DNA from: Planctomycetota bacterium
Lineage (GTDB): Bacteria > Planctomycetota > B15-G4 > JADJEK01
Assembly (NCBI GenBank): GCA_016213895.1
Contig: JACQZJ010000150.1
Coordinates: 1-40,842 of the forward strand
Direction: 5' to 3'
DNA: 40,842 nt
Positions 7,701-14,974 of this stretch are shown in pieces (positions within the stretch are counted from its first letter, which is position 1; every line of letters starts with the position of its first letter). Under the pieces are notes generated by a model. That model was given only the letters and a program-made list of their open reading frames with translations. It was not told where the DNA came from and ran no database searches. The translations under genes were made by a program, and so were the position numbers.

Positions 7701-9836
7701 CAGGGCGCCGCCCTCGGCGCCGGTCAGCTCGCGCGCCGACGCGTCGAACTCCTGCAGGCCCTCGAAGCCGCGCTCGATCACGCGCATGTTGTCCTCGACG
7801 ACGCTCCCTCCCAGGCGTCCGAACTTCTTGGCGAGCTGGGCGCGGATGCCGGCCATGAGGCGCTCGCGGTCGAGCTCGCCGCTCTCCATGAACGGCGACA
7901 CCTTGAAGAACGCGCCCATGAAGGCCGTGCCCTGCATGCGGTAGCGCAGCTCGGCCTCGGAAGCCTCCTGCATGGCGATCTTGAAGGCGTCGATGTAGTA
8001 GACGCGCAGCTTGTCCTTCTTGATCCTGTCCTGGGCGGAGCGCGGCAGCATCTGCCACAGCTCGTCGGCGCTCTTGTCCCACTGGATGACGAACACGCCG
8101 CCCTGGCTGAGGCCGGCGAGCGGGTTGGAGTGGCGGAACACGTTCGGGTCCGGGGAGAGCACCACGCTGACCTGCCTCAGCTCGCAGTTGAGCCGGATGG
8201 GCTCCTTGGCGAGCGTGGCGTAGAACGTGGTCGGCTGGCCCTTCTTCTCCGAGCCGTACTTGGGGTTGGCCTTGATGTACAGGCCGAGCAGCTCGGACGC
8301 GGTCATCGCCACGTTCTTGCCCATGGTGATGGCGCCCCATCCGCCCACCGAGTGGATGCGGATCGAGACCGACCCCTTGGGCATGAGGTTGGCCGCGTCG
8401 CTGGCCTTGAGGGCGAGCTGCGCCAGGTGCGGGTAGCCCTCGAGCAGCTGCTGCTGGTGGATCTCGAGCTTCGGCAGCTTGGTCCCGGGGCGGACGAAGT
8501 CGATGCTCAGGTAGAACTGCCGCTGGCGGCCGCCGTTCTCCAGCATGTTCTCGACCGCGGCGATCAGGTCGGCGGGCTGCAGGTCGCGGCTGCCCATGCC
8601 GAAGCAGCCGGAGAAGAACTCGGGGACCTCCTCGGAGCGGAGCGCCGCGACGCCGCGGTGCGGCGGCGCTCCCTTGGCGCGGCCGTTCTCCAGGCCCTTG
8701 CTCATGGCGGCACGGATCTCGCGGATGAGCGGCAGGTCGACCGCGAGCGGCTGGTCGACGCGCTCCAGGACCGTGGCGGCCTTCTTGCCCTTGAGGATCT
8801 TGGTGATGAGGTCGGACGGGAAGGGGCGGAACATGGTGACGTTGACCACGCCAACCTTCAGTCCCTTCTTCTCGCGCAGGTAGTCGCAAACCGCCTCGGC
8901 GTTGGCTACCACCGAGCCCTGGCCGATGATGACGTACTCGGCGTCGTCGGTCCTGTAGCCGGTGACGCGGCTGTAGCGCCGCCCGCTCAGCGCCGCGTAC
9001 TCCGCCATCGCCTGGTCAGCCAACTCCTGGATGTGGTCGAAGTAGAAGGGGCGCTGCGCGGCGACGCCCTGGGCGTAGCTGTCCTGGTTCTGCACCACGC
9101 CGACCATCGCCGGGTAGTCGAAGTCGAACATCTCCGGGATGCGGCGGCGCTTGGCGCCGAAGACCATGCGCTGCGCCGGCGTGGGCGAGTCGATCAGGTC
9201 GGAGGGGTCGCCGAGGTACTCCTTGACCAGTTCCGGCTCCGGCAGGTCCATGGTCTCGATGACGTGGCTGGTGAGGAAGCCGTCCTGGGCGGAGATGCCC
9301 GGGTTCAACGACAGCTCGGCGATGCGGTGCGCGATGAGCGTCAGGTCGGCGGCCTCCTGCACGCTCTTGCTGAACATCTGGAAGAAGCCGGTGTCGTCGA
9401 TCGCGTGGTAGTCGTCGTGCCCGGCGTGCACGTTGAGCGAGTGCTTGGTCATCGCGCGGCAGGCGACGTTGAGCACGTAGGTGAGGCGCTTGCCCACGGC
9501 CGCGTAGAGCGACTCGTGCATGTAGGCGATGCCCTGGCCGCTGGAGAAGTTGGTCGAGCGCAGGCCGGTCATGCTCATGCCGGCGGTCACGGCGGCGGCG
9601 GCGTGCTCGCCCTCGGGCTCGAAGAAGATCAGCCGGCGGCCGTTGACGTTCGTCTTGCCCGCGGCCACCGCCAGGGCCCAGCCCTCGCCCATCTGCGTCG
9701 AGGGCGTGATCGGATAGGCGCCCGCGGCCTCGCTGGCGGCGGTCTCCATGGCGACGACGGCCTCGCTGCCGTCCATCGACATGCGCACCCCCGGGTACTT
9801 GGCGGAAGACGAGCTCGTGCTCTTTGCCTTGGACAT
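4797..9836 (-). CDS. nifJ: Giant NifJ-type pyruvate:ferredoxin oxidoreductase with C-terminal ferredoxin domain
   Basis: A 1679-aa single-chain 2-oxoacid:ferredoxin oxidoreductase, about 500 residues longer than typical NifJ (near 1170-1200). It makes acetyl-CoA, CO2 and reduced ferredoxin from pyruvate, or the reverse. Seen in order: YPITPST (about 41); a two-cluster ferredoxin domain, CTGCGQC (about 784) and CKGCMLC (about 920), separated by an unusually long spacer of about 125 residues; CMGC near 1000, followed by an extra helical insert of about 80 residues before STGCSSVW; and a TPP motif GGDGAMFDIGF...DTQVYSNTGGQ (about 1196-1235). An Ala/Pro-rich linker near 1560-1595 leads to an extra Fe-S domain with CTTCNEC (about 1606) and a later CP (about 1648). 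Start ATG has AAGGAG upstream, inside the end of rnfB. Substrate (pyruvate) is inferred from family and not proven. Confidence 0.9.
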   Translation of the reverse strand: MSKAKSTSSSSAKYPGVRMSMDGSEAVVAMETAASEAAGAYPITPSTQMGEGWALAVAAGKTNVNGRRLIFFEPEGEHAAAAVTAGMSMTGLRSTNFSSGQGIAYMHESLYAAVGKRLTYVLNVACRAMTKHSLNVHAGHDDYHAIDDTGFFQMFSKSVQEAADLTLIAHRIAELSLNPGISAQDGFLTSHVIETMDLPEPELVKEYLGDPSDLIDSPTPAQRMVFGAKRRRIPEMFDFDYPAMVGVVQNQDSYAQGVAAQRPFYFDHIQELADQAMAEYAALSGRRYSRVTGYRTDDAEYVIIGQGSVVANAEAVCDYLREKKGLKVGVVNVTMFRPFPSDLITKILKGKKAATVLERVDQPLAVDLPLIREIRAAMSKGLENGRAKGAPPHRGVAALRSEEVPEFFSGCFGMGSRDLQPADLIAAVENMLENGGRQRQFYLSIDFVRPGTKLPKLEIHQQQLLEGYPHLAQLALKASDAANLMPKGSVSIRIHSVGGWGAITMGKNVAMTASELLGLYIKANPKYGSEKKGQPTTFYATLAKEPIRLNCELRQVSVVLSPDPNVFRHSNPLAGLSQGGVFVIQWDKSADELWQMLPRSAQDRIKKDKLRVYYIDAFKIAMQEASEAELRYRMQGTAFMGAFFKVSPFMESGELDRERLMAGIRAQLAKKFGRLGGSVVEDNMRVIERGFEGLQEFDASARELTGAEGGALRVIPDELNVKDVRPGIGDQGRFWEQITNVYKSGSDPLADPFVAISAIPAVTTVTRDMTDVRFEVPQFIAERCTGCGQCWSQCPDSAIPGLVTPIDQLLEAAIRSVEGGTPFDRLRQLVKPLAREAQRIVSGGPFAKFTEVLSLAYKNVLEKAAPSPEQREVLDRQFLPVRTALTDFPLAKTAPFFDVPEGKEKGSGALLSITVNPDTCKGCMLCVDVCPDGALRTIKQEPETVETLRRNWRLWKQLPDTDDRYINISSYEQGIGILPSMLLKKNAYRGMVGGDGACMGCAEKTVLHLVLGAVNALMQPRVDKHIQRLQDLIAKLDEKARTLLAAGADLEKVSGGAGKVDVKVAGDKAAAIERINRVLRDLKDLLWRYTKGPSGKGRALCGIANSTGCSSVWASTYPFNPYPVPWVNQLFQDSPSVAIGIFEGHMRKMGDGFIAVRRAELELAGEYDAAAHEPAFQKLTWLDFSAEEFDLCPPLIAVGGDGAMFDIGFQNLSRMMASGKPIRVVVLDTQVYSNTGGQACTSGFTSQISDMAAFGKGQRGKEETRKELALVAFAHRNTYVLQSSQASPSHLLGGVLRGLQERRPALFLLHCPCAPEHGIGDDSAFRAARLSLESRAYPFFVYDPEKGASIADCVNLDGNPDLEERWPTYELKFAGDDGKGQSLTLPLTVADWACTEARFKKHFTPVKADAGEELVPFHEYLDLAAGDREGKTPFIYTIDAQRKLARFAASADIVRLAEDRLLYWSQLRQLAGVLVTDTVKDRVSDALGQEFDAKMEALRREYEGKLTDLKASYPSLVARRMAEGLLRADGSRTVAELLSTAQAMEIMGVDPIPVGAQGRAAAAAAPSTAAIAVAEPAPAAAAQPASAAAPAAEERLVMEPYIESARCTTCNECTNLNKKIFAYNDKKQAYVKDAKGGPFKHLVMAAERCPVGIIHPGSPQNPKEKNLDELIKRAEPFNK

Positions 9837-9839
9837 GCG

Positions 9840-10691
9840 TCAACTCCTTGCCGGCGCCAGCCGGCTGAGGGCCGGGAACTGCGCGCCCTCGACCCAGACG
9901 ATCGCCTTGGTCGGGCAGCGCGCGATGGCTTCCCTGCCCGCCAGGTCGTTCTTCTCGTAATCAACCCTTGCCAGACCGTCCACGATTCTGATCACGCCCG
10001 GTTTGGCGTCAGCGGCGCAGCGGCCGCAGCCGGTGCAGGCGACGGCGCAGAGCTGCTCCGCCACGTCGCCTTCCAGCAGGCTGCGGCACTGCACGATCAA
10101 CTTGTGCTCGATCGGCATGACAACGAAGAGGTTCTTGGGACAGGCGGCGACGCAGTCGCCGCACGCGGTGCAGCGCGCGGGATCGACCAGCGGCAGGCCC
10201 GTCTCGCTCATGTGGATCGCGCCGAAGCCGCAGGCCGCTTCGCAGTCGGCGAGCCCGATGCATCCCCACTTGCACGCCTTGCCGCCGCCCGCCACGGCCG
10301 CGGCCGCGCCGCACGTCGGCAAGCCGCGGTACTCCGCCTGCTGCAGCGCCACGTCGCTGCCGCCGGCGCACAGGAGGCGCGCGACCCTCTTCTGCGCGGC
10401 TCCCGCGGCCACGCCGAGGTAGGCGGCGACCTCCTCGATTCCGTCGCCGCTCAGCACGTTGCAGCCCGCGGGCTGCACGGCGCCGGCGACGAGCTTCTCG
10501 GCGAAGGCGCGGCACCCCGGGTAGCCGCAGGCGCCGCAGTTGGCGCCGGGCAGGAGAGCGACCGTGCCGTCGATGCGCGGGTCCTCCCACACCCTGAGCT
10601 TGCGGAAGGCCAGGGCGATCAGCGTGCCGAAGACGAGGCCGACCCCGCCCAGGATAAGAGCAGAGACCACGATCGTGGTGCTGTCGTCCAT
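9840..10691 (-). CDS. rnfB: Rnf complex subunit B (ferredoxin-type Fe-S protein)
   Basis: A 283-aa protein. One N-terminal membrane helix (about 6-30) is followed by the RnfB-specific cluster motif C52-x2-C55-x4-C60 with C77 (GANCGACGYPGC), then a multi-cluster ferredoxin part with C140/C144/C150/C154, C174/C177/C180/C184, C215/C219/C222/C225 and C259-P. RnfB is the entry point for electrons from soluble ferredoxin. Here it is not next to rnfA or rnfC, as in common rnf operons, but directly upstream of the giant pyruvate oxidoreductase (3-nt gap). ATG at 10691 has GAGAGGA upstream and lies 17 nt after the preceding gene's stop. The open frame extends upstream but without family similarity. 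Confidence 0.93.
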   Translation of the reverse strand: MDDSTTIVVSALILGGVGLVFGTLIALAFRKLRVWEDPRIDGTVALLPGANCGACGYPGCRAFAEKLVAGAVQPAGCNVLSGDGIEEVAAYLGVAAGAAQKRVARLLCAGGSDVALQQAEYRGLPTCGAAAAVAGGGKACKWGCIGLADCEAACGFGAIHMSETGLPLVDPARCTACGDCVAACPKNLFVVMPIEHKLIVQCRSLLEGDVAEQLCAVACTGCGRCAADAKPGVIRIVDGLARVDYEKNDLAGREAIARCPTKAIVWVEGAQFPALSRLAPARS

Positions 10692-10708
10692 CTCGGTCGC
10701 CGGTCCTC

Positions 10709-11707
10709 TCAGAGACCCTGCAGGTCGGTCCGCTTCAGCAGCCAGGCGGCCAGGCGGTCCACCTGAGCGCTGGCCGGGCGGTCCGGCGCGGATGGTCCCG
10801 CGGCCGCAGCCGGGGGCGCGGCGGCGAGTTCCTGCAGAAGGCGCAAGCACTCGCGCTGCCAGGCGGCGCTCATGCCCTCGAGACGGATCACGGCGTCCTC
10901 CTGCGGCAGGCGCGCGATCTTGAGGCGGTCCCAGGAGCGCGCTTCTGCCCGCGGAACATGCGTGAACAGGGCAGCGGACTCTGGAACCAGTGCGGCGATT
11001 CCTGGGCCTTGATAGGCCGTGAAGCCCGCCAGTTCCACTGGCTCAGCGGCCTGCACCACGTACACGCCGGGGCTCGCCAGCCGCGCCAGCGGCGCCGGCG
11101 GGCACTTGCCGCTGACGACGAGGACAATCTTCTGCCGGCCGTCGAGGAACTCTGCCAGAGCTTCCGCGCGCACATCCTGGCCGGCGACCTCCACCACGAG
11201 CGGCGGAGCGATCTGCCGTTCGCTGGAGCTCCACAGGAAGTAGGGGTACTCGTTGACGAAGCGCTGGTGCAGGGAAGCCTCATAGCGCCGCGCCCGGGAC
11301 AGTCCCACGACGCGCGCGGCGCCGAAGGCGCGCCCGATGCGGGCGAGCGCGCCGGCCACGGCGTCCCTCAGGACTCCGCCCGTCGCGACCTTCACCCGCA
11401 CGACGCTCTCCTTCTGGTCGGCCAGGTCGGAGAGGAGGTCGAAGATCGTCTCCAGGCGCGCCACGGTCGCGGCGTCCACCTCCTCCTCGACGGCGAGCAG
11501 GGTGGCGAACCGCTCCGCGTCGATGCGGCCGGCGGCAAAGCTGCCCAGCTCGGCCCGGCGCTGCTCGCCGCTGTCGGACTGGGCCGAGCGCCAGGTCGAG
11601 AGGATGCCGCGCACGTCCTCCACCGCGCTCGCCAAAGCCGAGCGGAAGGCGCTGATCGGACCGGCCAGCTCCTTCAAGGTCCGGGAAACCCTGTCGTCAG
11701 ACTGCAT
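10709..11707 (-). CDS. Unrecognised 332-aa protein between korB and rnfB
   Basis: I do not recognise this family. The gene overlaps the end of korB by 11 nt and precedes rnfB by 17 nt, so it belongs to the operon. The first 125 residues are mostly helical and rich in charged residues (one long run, about 60-105, is acidic). The middle (about 165-270) looks alpha/beta, with strands such as PPLVVEVAG, KIVLVVSG and PGVYVVQAAE. A low-complexity Ala/Pro stretch (AAAPPAAAAGPSAPD) precedes a short C-terminal helix ending LLKRTDLQGL. There is no signal peptide, membrane helix or Cys cluster; the one cysteine pair (C202 region and near 290) is isolated. Position suggests an accessory or assembly factor for the oxoacid oxidoreductases or Rnf, which is inference from context only. 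Confidence 0.8.
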   Translation of the reverse strand: MQSDDRVSRTLKELAGPISAFRSALASAVEDVRGILSTWRSAQSDSGEQRRAELGSFAAGRIDAERFATLLAVEEEVDAATVARLETIFDLLSDLADQKESVVRVKVATGGVLRDAVAGALARIGRAFGAARVVGLSRARRYEASLHQRFVNEYPYFLWSSSERQIAPPLVVEVAGQDVRAEALAEFLDGRQKIVLVVSGKCPPAPLARLASPGVYVVQAAEPVELAGFTAYQGPGIAALVPESAALFTHVPRAEARSWDRLKIARLPQEDAVIRLEGMSAAWQRECLRLLQELAAAPPAAAAGPSAPDRPASAQVDRLAAWLLKRTDLQGL

Positions 11708-12656
11708 AGCGATCCAACTCCGCGTTGAGGATCTCGATCTTCTCCTCCGCCGTGTACTTGGGCAGCGCGCGCGTCTCGTTGTAGCGCGGCCGCGACTCGT
11801 CGCGGAAGAAGAGCCCGAGCCGGAACTTCCCGTTGCCGCCCTCGGCGAGGCGCCGCGCCTCGTGCAGGTCGGAGGGGTCGTGGCTGATGTGGTTCTTGTA
11901 GAGCCCCTCCGCCTCCGGCTCGCAGATCCCGGCGGAGTGGGTGAGCAGCTCGACGTTGTCCGGGTGGCGCACGGCGTCCTGGTAGATGCCGGCAGTGAAG
12001 TGCGGGCAGCGCTGCAGGACGCGCACGAAGGAGAAGCCCTTGTGGTGGAACGCGGCCTTGAGCGTCTGGAAGAGGTGGGCCGGCGTCCAGTCGGAGGTCT
12101 GGGCCACGAACGAGCAGTTGGTGATGCCGAGCGTCGCGCTCAGCGGGTTGAGGGCCGGCAGGTAGCTGCCCTGCTGCTGCGTGTTGCTCTTGTGGCCCTG
12201 CGGCGTCGTGGGCGAGGTCTGGTTCTTGGTCAGCCCGTAGATGTTGTTGTCGAGCAGCATGGCGACCATGTCCACGTTGTAGCGCACGGCGTGCAGCCAG
12301 TGCCCGAGGCCGATGGAGCAGCAGTCGCCGTCGCCCATGATGGCGAAGACGTTCAGGTCGGGCCGCGTCATCTTGATGCCGGTGGCCACCGGCAGGGCGC
12401 GGCCGTGCAGGCCGTGGAAGCCGTAGGTCTTCAGGTAGTGGGGGAAGCGGCTCGAACAGCCGATGCCCGAGCAAAAGACGGTCTTCTCGCGCTTGAGCTG
12501 CTCGGACTCGAGCAGGCGCTGCATCGCGCCGAGCGCCGAGTGGTCGCCGCAGCCCGGGCACCAGCGCGGCACCGCGGACGAGTAGTCCTCGATCGTCAGG
12601 TGGCGCTCGTCGCCGCAGACGTCGCCGTCCAGCAAGGAGAACTGGGAACCGCTCAT
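11697..12656 (-). CDS. korB: 2-oxoacid:ferredoxin oxidoreductase beta subunit
   Basis: A 319-aa TPP-binding subunit. Motifs: CPGCGDHS with C33 and C36, GIGCSS with C67, and LQRCPHF with C217, together the four ligands of the single [4Fe-4S] cluster known in this two-subunit family. The TPP motif is GDGDCCSIG (109-116) through DNNIYGLTKNQ. The start ATG overlaps the korA stop (ATGA). With KorA it oxidises a 2-oxoacid (2-oxoglutarate or a broad range) with CoA, reducing ferredoxin. The last 11 nt overlap the next gene. The kor symbol is given for family; substrate cannot be read with certainty. Confidence 0.9.
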   Translation of the reverse strand: MSGSQFSLLDGDVCGDERHLTIEDYSSAVPRWCPGCGDHSALGAMQRLLESEQLKREKTVFCSGIGCSSRFPHYLKTYGFHGLHGRALPVATGIKMTRPDLNVFAIMGDGDCCSIGLGHWLHAVRYNVDMVAMLLDNNIYGLTKNQTSPTTPQGHKSNTQQQGSYLPALNPLSATLGITNCSFVAQTSDWTPAHLFQTLKAAFHHKGFSFVRVLQRCPHFTAGIYQDAVRHPDNVELLTHSAGICEPEAEGLYKNHISHDPSDLHEARRLAEGGNGKFRLGLFFRDESRPRYNETRALPKYTAEEKIEILNAELDRYAV

Positions 12657-14569
12657 CGCTGGCCTCCTTTCGTGAACATGCGCTCGATGCCGCCGAAGAT
12701 GTGATCCGGCCGGAGCGGTTCGCCGAAGCAGCGCGACCAGCAGTCCACGTCCACCAGGGTGTGGGCGCGCAGCAGCCAGCAGAGCTGGCTCAAGCGCCGG
12801 TTCTCCTTGGTGACGAACGGGTCGTTCAGCTCGTCGCTGTGGTTGATCTCCACGGTCATGACCTTTTTGAAGCGGCTGAAGATCTCCTTCAGGCCGGGCT
12901 GCATGGGCGCGAGGAAGGTGAGATGCGTCGAGGAGACTTTCAGGCCCTTGGCGCGCGCCCGGTCGACCGCCTCCTCGATGGCGCCCTTGGTGGAGCCCCA
13001 CCCCACGACCAGGAGGTCGCCCGAGCGGTCGCCTCTCACCTCGGGCGGCTTGAGCGTCTCGCTCAGCACCGCCATCTTGCGGCTGCGCATCTTCAGGCCC
13101 AGGGCGTTGGTCGCGGCCACGTAGCTCACGCGGCTCGCCTCGTCGTGCGAGAGGCCGGTCGCCACGAACATGCCCTCGGGCTGGCCGGGAATGAAGCGCC
13201 GGGACAGGCCGGAGCGCGCATCCCATTCGTAGGGACGCGTGTCCTTCGGGACCGGTCCTTGATCGGGCTGGCGCGCCTGCCAGCGCGGATCGAGCTTCGG
13301 GCGGGGGAAGGGCTGGACGCCCGTGGCGAGGTTGGCGTCCGTGAGCACCATCACCACGCAGCGGAACGCCTCGGCGATCCTGCGCGCCGTGATCATGCTG
13401 TGGAAGCATTCCTCGATCGTGGCCGGGGCGATGATGACCTTGGGGGCGTCCCCGGGCTGGCCGAAGAGCGCGGCCAGGAGGTCGGCCTGCTCGACCTTGG
13501 TCGGCAGGCCGGTCGACGGGCCGCCGCGCTGAACGTCGACCACGACCAGCGGCGTCTCGGTCATGGTGGCGAGGCCGATGAACTCGGTCTTGAGCGCGAG
13601 GCCCGGTCCGGAGGTGACGGTGAACGCCACCTTGCCCGCGAAGGACGCGCCGATGGCGCAGCCCACGGCGGCGATCTCGTCCTCGGCCTGGTGGACCACG
13701 CCGCCGGCCTTGTGGAAGGCCTCGGCCAGGTAGTGCGAGACCGAGGTGGCCGGGGTGATGGGGTACATGGCCATGTAGTCCATGCCCGCGGCCATGGCGC
13801 CCATGCCGACGGCCTCGTTGCCGTTCATGACCACCATGGGCCGGTCGCTCTCCGTGGGCGGCACCTGGATGCGGAAGGGGAGGTGCTCCTCGGCCCAGCG
13901 CACGCCCAGCTCGACCAGCTGGATGTTGCGCTCGCGGACCTCGTCCGACTTGGAGCGGAACTGGTGCACGATCTGGGCCTTCACCTTCGCCATGTCGCGC
14001 GTGTAGACCGCGCACAGCAGGCCGAGGGCGAACATGTTCTTGCCCTTGCGCGCGTCGTCCACGACCGTCAGGCAGATCTCCTCCATTGGCACCCGGATGA
14101 TGCGGTAGCGGGCGCGCGACAGCTCCTCCAGCCCCGCCTGCCACTCGGCGCGCACCTTCTCGTCCTCGTGCTTCTCCCACATGTCCTCGAGGAAGATGAC
14201 GGCGTCCTCGGCCAGCGCCTCGAGCCGGTGCCGCGCCAGGAGCACCTGCTCGTTGAAGGCGACCACCACGTTCGCCCGGTCTCCCCAGTTGGTCACCGTC
14301 TGCGTGCCGATGCGGATGCGGTTGCCGGAGGCTCCCGCGGCGTTGCGCGCCGGCGGCTGGATCTCGGCTGGGATGATCTCGACCGTCCACACGCCGTTGC
14401 CCATCTTCGCGGACACCGAGCCGAAGATCTGCCCGCACTTCTGGGCGCCTTCCCCAGAGTCGGAGACCACCTCGACGGTGTGCTCCGAGCAGTGCAGGAC
14501 TTCCGGTTCCATGCCGGAGGCGGTCGGAGCGGACTGAGACTCGGAAGGTGTGACGGGAGGAGTACTCAT
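12653..14569 (-). CDS. korA: 2-oxoacid:ferredoxin oxidoreductase, fused gamma-alpha subunit
   Basis: A 638-aa subunit and the first gene of the operon. Residues about 35-235 are the gamma (NifJ domain III-like) part, followed by the alpha part with the hallmark YPITP at 269-273, the substrate-pocket region, and a transketolase C-terminal domain ending near LTFLAPMQPGLKEIF. This gamma-alpha fusion with a separate beta is the layout of Sulfolobus-type 2-oxoacid and mycobacterial 2-oxoglutarate enzymes. There is no clear Shine-Dalgarno before the ATG at 14569, unlike most genes here. An alternative Met at codon 20 is possible because the first 19 residues are Ser/Pro/Thr-rich and not conserved in kind. 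Confidence 0.88.
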   Translation of the reverse strand: MSTPPVTPSESQSAPTASGMEPEVLHCSEHTVEVVSDSGEGAQKCGQIFGSVSAKMGNGVWTVEIIPAEIQPPARNAAGASGNRIRIGTQTVTNWGDRANVVVAFNEQVLLARHRLEALAEDAVIFLEDMWEKHEDEKVRAEWQAGLEELSRARYRIIRVPMEEICLTVVDDARKGKNMFALGLLCAVYTRDMAKVKAQIVHQFRSKSDEVRERNIQLVELGVRWAEEHLPFRIQVPPTESDRPMVVMNGNEAVGMGAMAAGMDYMAMYPITPATSVSHYLAEAFHKAGGVVHQAEDEIAAVGCAIGASFAGKVAFTVTSGPGLALKTEFIGLATMTETPLVVVDVQRGGPSTGLPTKVEQADLLAALFGQPGDAPKVIIAPATIEECFHSMITARRIAEAFRCVVMVLTDANLATGVQPFPRPKLDPRWQARQPDQGPVPKDTRPYEWDARSGLSRRFIPGQPEGMFVATGLSHDEASRVSYVAATNALGLKMRSRKMAVLSETLKPPEVRGDRSGDLLVVGWGSTKGAIEEAVDRARAKGLKVSSTHLTFLAPMQPGLKEIFSRFKKVMTVEINHSDELNDPFVTKENRRLSQLCWLLRAHTLVDVDCWSRCFGEPLRPDHIFGGIERMFTKGGQR

Positions 14570-14974
14570 GGTCAGTCGCTATCCGAAATGAAGGGAAACT
14601 CGCAGGTTACCCGATCCAGGCGATTCTATGGAGTACGCGCCCGCAAGAAGAAGGAGAGAACTCCGAACTTGTTTCAAATCCGGCGGCGCCGCAGGAGGCG
14701 CGGAGTCCTATGCAAGCAGCATGCCGCAAGCAACTCGCGCGCGGCGCGCGCGCCGCGCGGCGTTCAGCCGCGGCCGCCCGCTCCGGGAATCCGGCCGCGC
14801 CGGCGAGGCGAGGAAACGTGTTCCTTGCGCGGCGCGCCGGGATGCGGGCGAGAGCGGGCCGCGGCGCGCGCAGCCGCGCGCATGCGCACGGCGAGAAGAT
14901 GCGTTGATTTCCCGTATTCACCCGGTCTATGGCTGTCCGCTCGGCGCCGCCGGTGGCCGCGCACTTCGCCCCTC
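14570..14974. other. Intergenic region between korA 5' end and dnaE 3' end
   Basis: 405 bp with no gene I can support. The korA-proximal 110 bp are AT-richer and must hold the promoter of the kor-nifJ-rnf operon unless it is read through from dnaE. On the minus strand TTGAAA and TAGAAT are visible there, but not at a sensible spacing from each other. The middle is extremely GC-rich and contains a perfect 22-nt palindrome of alternating C and G at 14738-14759. It could fold or act as a transcription brake after dnaE, but it has no T-tract. Confidence 0.5.

Noticed and set aside
4731-10766. A 2011-codon open frame on the plus strand opposite nifJ and rnfB
   Set aside because: It is a GC-bias shadow: low-complexity Leu/Arg/Ala/Glu/His sequence with no motif, antisense to genes with unmistakable catalytic residues.
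14738-14759. Perfect 22-nt palindrome of C and G
   Set aside because: Lies in alternating CG low-complexity sequence where palindromes arise easily; no T-tract, no partner site.
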